Assembly (NCBI RefSeq): GCF_943736975.1
Contig: NZ_CALSFO010000003.1
Span: forward strand, 558,001 to 622,000
DNA from: Streptococcus sp. Marseille-Q0941
Lineage (GTDB): Bacteria; Bacillota; Bacilli; Lactobacillales; Streptococcaceae
Reading direction: 5' to 3'
Length of the DNA: 64,000 bases
Position numbers and translations under genes: made by a program. A model generated the notes under the pieces. That model saw only the letters and a program-made list of their open reading frames with translations, was not told where the DNA came from and did no database searches. Every line of letters begins with the position of its first letter. The stretch's first letter is position 1. Positions 60,917-64,000 of this stretch are shown here, one piece after another.

Positions 60917-61576
60917 TCAATTCAAGGTTCTCTTATCCATATTTGGCAAAGAGAGCTTGAATTTAATAATACAAAGTCGAATCACAAAGCCAACTATTGA
61001 GAGGATGATAAAGGCGGTGATTCTTGGAAAGTGAAGAACAAAGGCCAGCCAATAATAAATCACTCCAATTACGAAAGATAGAAGAGCATAGATATCTTCT
61101 TTTAGAACACTTGGAACTTCATTGATCAAAAGATCTCGGATAATACCGCCACCAGCACCTGTTAAACAGGCCAAAATCCCTGCAGACATTAAATTCAATT
61201 TACTATCAGCTAAGGCTGTAGCCCCGATTAGAGAGAAGATAATCAATCCAATCGAATCAAAGATGAGATAGGCTTCTCTCAGCCATTTATAGAATTTTTT
61301 ATCTTGACTTGCATTGGCTTGTTTTGAAGTCACAAAGACATACATGATAACCGCTACAAGGATAGAGACATAAATCGGGCTAGGTTCAGCAAGGGATGAG
61401 GGGAAACGACTGATAATAGAATCTCTCAAAATCCCTCCGCCTACTGCTGTTACAATGGCCAATAAACTAATGCCGAAAATATCTAATCGTTTATCAAAAC
61501 CTTTGATGGCTCCTGACGCCGCAAAAGCTATTGTCCCAATATAATTACAAATCATTAAGAATAGGTCAAAATCCAT
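60917..61576 (-). CDS. TRIC/UPF0126-family membrane channel
   Basis: 219 residues, about seven hydrophobic segments. Two copies of the G-G-G-x-x-RD motif (TAVGGGILRD; TGAGGGIIRD), one per three-helix repeat, define the TRIC/UPF0126 family (trimeric cation or glycine-related channels). TTGAGGAG ribosome site. Not part of the pneumococcal smc-Cof order as I remember it. Confidence 0.85.
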   Translation of the reverse strand: MDFDLFLMICNYIGTIAFAASGAIKGFDKRLDIFGISLLAIVTAVGGGILRDSIISRFPSSLAEPSPIYVSILVAVIMYVFVTSKQANASQDKKFYKWLREAYLIFDSIGLIIFSLIGATALADSKLNLMSAGILACLTGAGGGIIRDLLINEVPSVLKEDIYALLSFVIGVIYYWLAFVLHFPRITAFIILSIVGFVIRLCIIKFKLSLPNMDKRTLN

Positions 61577-61665
61577 GTAAGCTCCTCAATTTATTTTTGT
61601 AACCTTTCCGACTTCTTGAAGGTCATTCTACATGCTCTAGTTTGAAATGTTATATTGAAAACAAA

Positions 61666-64000
61666 CTAAGCATCCATATTCTCTAAATCTTTTAGTTTAA
61701 CAGAGACAATCTTAGAAACGCCAGATTCTTGCATGGTTACCCCATAAATAGAATCTGCGGCTGCCATGGTTCCCTTACGGTGGGTAACAACGATAAACTG
61801 GCTATCCTTGTCAAATCGGTTGAGATAATCTCCAAAGCGTTTAACGTTAGCTTCATCGAGTGCAGCCTCTACTTCATCCAAAATAACAAATGGAATGGTC
61901 TTGACACGAATGATTGAGAAAAGAAGAGCCAAAGCTGATAGAGCTTTCTCTCCACCACTCATGAGGTTGAGAGATTGGATTTTCTTACCCGGAGGTTGGA
62001 CAGAGATTTCAACACCCGCCGTCAATAAATCTCCCTCAGTCAGGATTAGATCCGCTTGACCACCGCCAAACATCTGCTTAAAGGTCACTTTGAAGGATTC
62101 ACGAATGGCTTCAAAGGTTGATTTGAAGCGTTCCTTCACTTCATCGTTCATCTCTGTAATAGTTTCAAGAAGAAGATTTTTAGCCGAAAGAATATCATCA
62201 CGCTGACTATTCAAGAATTCCAAGCGTTCATGAACTTCGTCAAACTGCTCAATGGCATCCAGATTGACTGGACCAAGTGAACGGATCGTTTTTTCCAAAT
62301 CCTTGACCTCTTGTTCAGCCATAGCTAAATCTTCTAACTGGTTGGCTTGCTCCAAAGCTTCTGTATAGCTCATCTGATATTCTTCAGTCAGTTGGCCTTG
62401 AAGATAACGAAGGCGTTCCGTAATTTTCTCTTTAGTCGCTTCCGCTCGAGTTTGCTTACGAATCCATTCTTCATTTTGCTGACGCGCTTGTTCTAAATGA
62501 CTAGCGATATCATCCAACTGACCTTCGATATCATCTAGTTCAAACTGCTTACGAATGAGTCCTTGTTGAATGTCTTCCTTCTGACTCTTGGCTTCTGTTT
62601 CCTGCTTTGTCAAAAGTTCCGTATCAACTTTTTCAAGATTATCTACTTTTTCTTGCAAAAGACGCTCAATCTCTTCTTGCTCCATATCAAGGTATTCAAG
62701 CTCTTTATTGATCCGCTCAATATCCGCAACTTCATAACGTTTTCGCCCTAACATTTCTGTTTTGTGGAGACGTTCTTGAGAAAGTTTTTCCTGCAAGCTT
62801 TGATAACGTTCCTGAATAACATTTTTATTGGACTTGATTTCTTCGATTTCTGATTCTAGCTTTTGCTTTTCAGTTGCGATGATTGAAAGACGTTCTTGGC
62901 ATTTTTCTTTTTCAGCTTGCCAATCTCCACCTCTTAGATTGTTTAATTCTTTTTCTTGAAGATCTAAAAGTGTTTCGAGTTCTTCAACTTGCTGGCAAGT
63001 TTGTTGATAAGCCAGATACAAGCCTTGCTCTTCTATACGAGCTTGCTCTCCTTGAGACTTAATGGTTTCCAAAGTTTGAGCAAGGTTAGCTAACTTTTCT
63101 TGGAGTGATTTCAGATTTTCTTCTTCCTGACTAAGAAGCTTTTCTTCTTGAGCAATTTCTTTTTGCAACTGCTCCAATTCAGGCTTGATAAAAATACTGT
63201 TGTTTTGACGATTGGCACCACCAGCATACGAACCACCAGTGCGCAATTCTGTGCCATCGAGGGTTACCATCCGAACTTGATAACGCACCTTACGAGCTGC
63301 ATCACGCGCATGCTCCACCGTATCAAAGATAGCTGTTGTAGCAAGCAAGTTTTTAAAAATAGCTTCATGCTTTGCATCAAAAGTAACCAATTCATCTGCC
63401 ATGCCAAGAAAACCTGGACTTGAGGCAATCACATCTTGGTTCTGACTAGAAATGCTACGAGCCTTGATGGTTGTTAAAGGTAGGAAAGTCGCACGACCAG
63501 CTCGGTTTCGCTTAAGGAAGTCGATAGCCTTAGTCGCTGCCTGTTCATCTTCAACGATGATATGTTGGCTACTTGCACCGAGGGCAATTTCGAGGGCTGT
63601 CTGATAACGAACATCAAAGGTTAAATGTTCACTGACCGCTCCGACAATACCACCTAGGCGATTTTTTTCTTGTAGAACACTCTTAACACCCGCATAGAAA
63701 TTACTATGGTTTTTAAGAATGTTTTCCAGACTTTGCGCCTTAGCCTGCTTGTTTTTCAGACTATCCAAACGGTCAAAGAGTTGATTTTGCTGACTTTGAT
63801 AAGCCTGTTTTTGTTCTTCTTCCTGTTTAGCATGTGCCTGATAGTCAGCAAGTAAGGTTTGTACTTTTTCTTTCGCTGTTTTTAGGGCAAGCTCTTGCTC
63901 AGCAGCCTTAGACTTGGCAGAAGCCAATTGTTCCTTCAAGGACGCTAATTGTTCTTCTTGCTTTTGAGTCTGTTGGCGACTATTCTCAAGGTCATTTTCA
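61666..64000 (-). CDS. smc: Chromosome partition protein Smc (5' end beyond the window)
   Basis: The frame is open to the right edge. Visible: the end of the first coiled coil; the hinge (LGGIVGAVSEHLTFDVRYQT; GRATFLPL); the flexible RTGGSYAGGAN region; the long return coiled coil; and the C-terminal ATPase half with LMSGGEKALSALALLFSI (signature) and FVILDEVEAALDE (Walker B). It condenses and segregates the chromosome with ScpA/ScpB. The Walker A half lies outside the window. Confidence 0.97.
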   Translation of the reverse strand, partial: ENDLENSRQQTQKQEEQLASLKEQLASAKSKAAEQELALKTAKEKVQTLLADYQAHAKQEEEQKQAYQSQQNQLFDRLDSLKNKQAKAQSLENILKNHSNFYAGVKSVLQEKNRLGGIVGAVSEHLTFDVRYQTALEIALGASSQHIIVEDEQAATKAIDFLKRNRAGRATFLPLTTIKARSISSQNQDVIASSPGFLGMADELVTFDAKHEAIFKNLLATTAIFDTVEHARDAARKVRYQVRMVTLDGTELRTGGSYAGGANRQNNSIFIKPELEQLQKEIAQEEKLLSQEEENLKSLQEKLANLAQTLETIKSQGEQARIEEQGLYLAYQQTCQQVEELETLLDLQEKELNNLRGGDWQAEKEKCQERLSIIATEKQKLESEIEEIKSNKNVIQERYQSLQEKLSQERLHKTEMLGRKRYEVADIERINKELEYLDMEQEEIERLLQEKVDNLEKVDTELLTKQETEAKSQKEDIQQGLIRKQFELDDIEGQLDDIASHLEQARQQNEEWIRKQTRAEATKEKITERLRYLQGQLTEEYQMSYTEALEQANQLEDLAMAEQEVKDLEKTIRSLGPVNLDAIEQFDEVHERLEFLNSQRDDILSAKNLLLETITEMNDEVKERFKSTFEAIRESFKVTFKQMFGGGQADLILTEGDLLTAGVEISVQPPGKKIQSLNLMSGGEKALSALALLFSIIRVKTIPFVILDEVEAALDEANVKRFGDYLNRFDKDSQFIVVTHRKGTMAAADSIYGVTMQESGVSKIVSVKLKDLENMDA

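Noticed and set aside
1..64000. tRNA, rRNA, transposase, phage or plasmid replication genes
   Set aside because: None found on either strand by inspection.

Overview
The right-hand end (about 56.2-64 kb) is the chromosome of a mitis-group-like Streptococcus. All chromosomal genes except one are on the minus strand: ftsY, two Cof-type HAD phosphatases, a Nudix hydrolase (plus strand), an HD-domain phosphohydrolase, a TRIC/UPF0126-type membrane channel, and the C-terminal two thirds of smc, cut by the window edge. Promoters are classical sigma-A type with extended -10 boxes, and terminators are simple hairpins. The smc / Cof / Cof / ftsY neighbourhood is the one I know from pneumococcus and relatives; species is inferred from gene content only.

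The left 56 kb is quite different: a plus-strand array of Rhs toxin-tip / immunity cassettes with no full-length rhs gene in the window. I count about 62 apparently intact immunity-type genes. They include SUKH/SMI1 (about eight), Imm10, Imm21, Imm22, two Imm26, Imm40, two DUF4303, two DUF2750, DUF4265, DUF1963-like, NTF2-fold, pentapeptide, HEAT, ankyrin, two Sel1-repeat and many unrecognised proteins. About 24 copies of the end of the Rhs core survive ([11 protein letters not shown] ... [11 protein letters not shown] ... FAPN ... W.D.LGLA). Only about ten toxin tips run uninterrupted; most are frameshifted, carry stops, or are reduced to the last 15-50 codons directly in front of the immunity gene. 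Recognisable tips are nucleases (AHH, WHH, LHH and other HNH types, REase-like, GIY-YIG-like), a TNT-type NADase, and a pair of proline-rich tips with hydrophobic ends that may be pore formers.

Cassettes are separated by a 'boundary element' of roughly 60-90 bp (about 30 full or degenerate copies). It begins GCAAGCCGTAGCC, runs through TCC..GACGTAGGGT, and ends in a GTGCG-GTA-CGCAC hairpin and a T-rich stretch. Many are followed by a neisserial DNA uptake sequence (AGGCCGTCTGAA, AGGTCGTCTGAA, once ATGCCGTCTGAA), sometimes as inverted pairs that make terminators. Fragments of other parts of a full-length Rhs effector are also present: a DUF4150/PAAR-like start (27.4 and 34.8 kb), a DUF6531-like piece (55.3 kb) and YD-repeat pieces (19.1 and 29.9 kb). 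This points to an origin in the type VI effector repertoire of an oral Neisseriaceae donor.

At 45.5-46.6 kb the array is interrupted by a RelB/DinJ-ParE type toxin-antitoxin module with its own promoter, operator palindrome and upstream terminator. The array ends only about 35 bp before the ftsY terminator. My reading is a laterally acquired, decaying bank of Rhs tips that has kept immunity genes while losing toxins. An assembly chimera between Neisseria and Streptococcus DNA is the main alternative and has to be excluded with raw reads spanning 56.0-56.3 kb.
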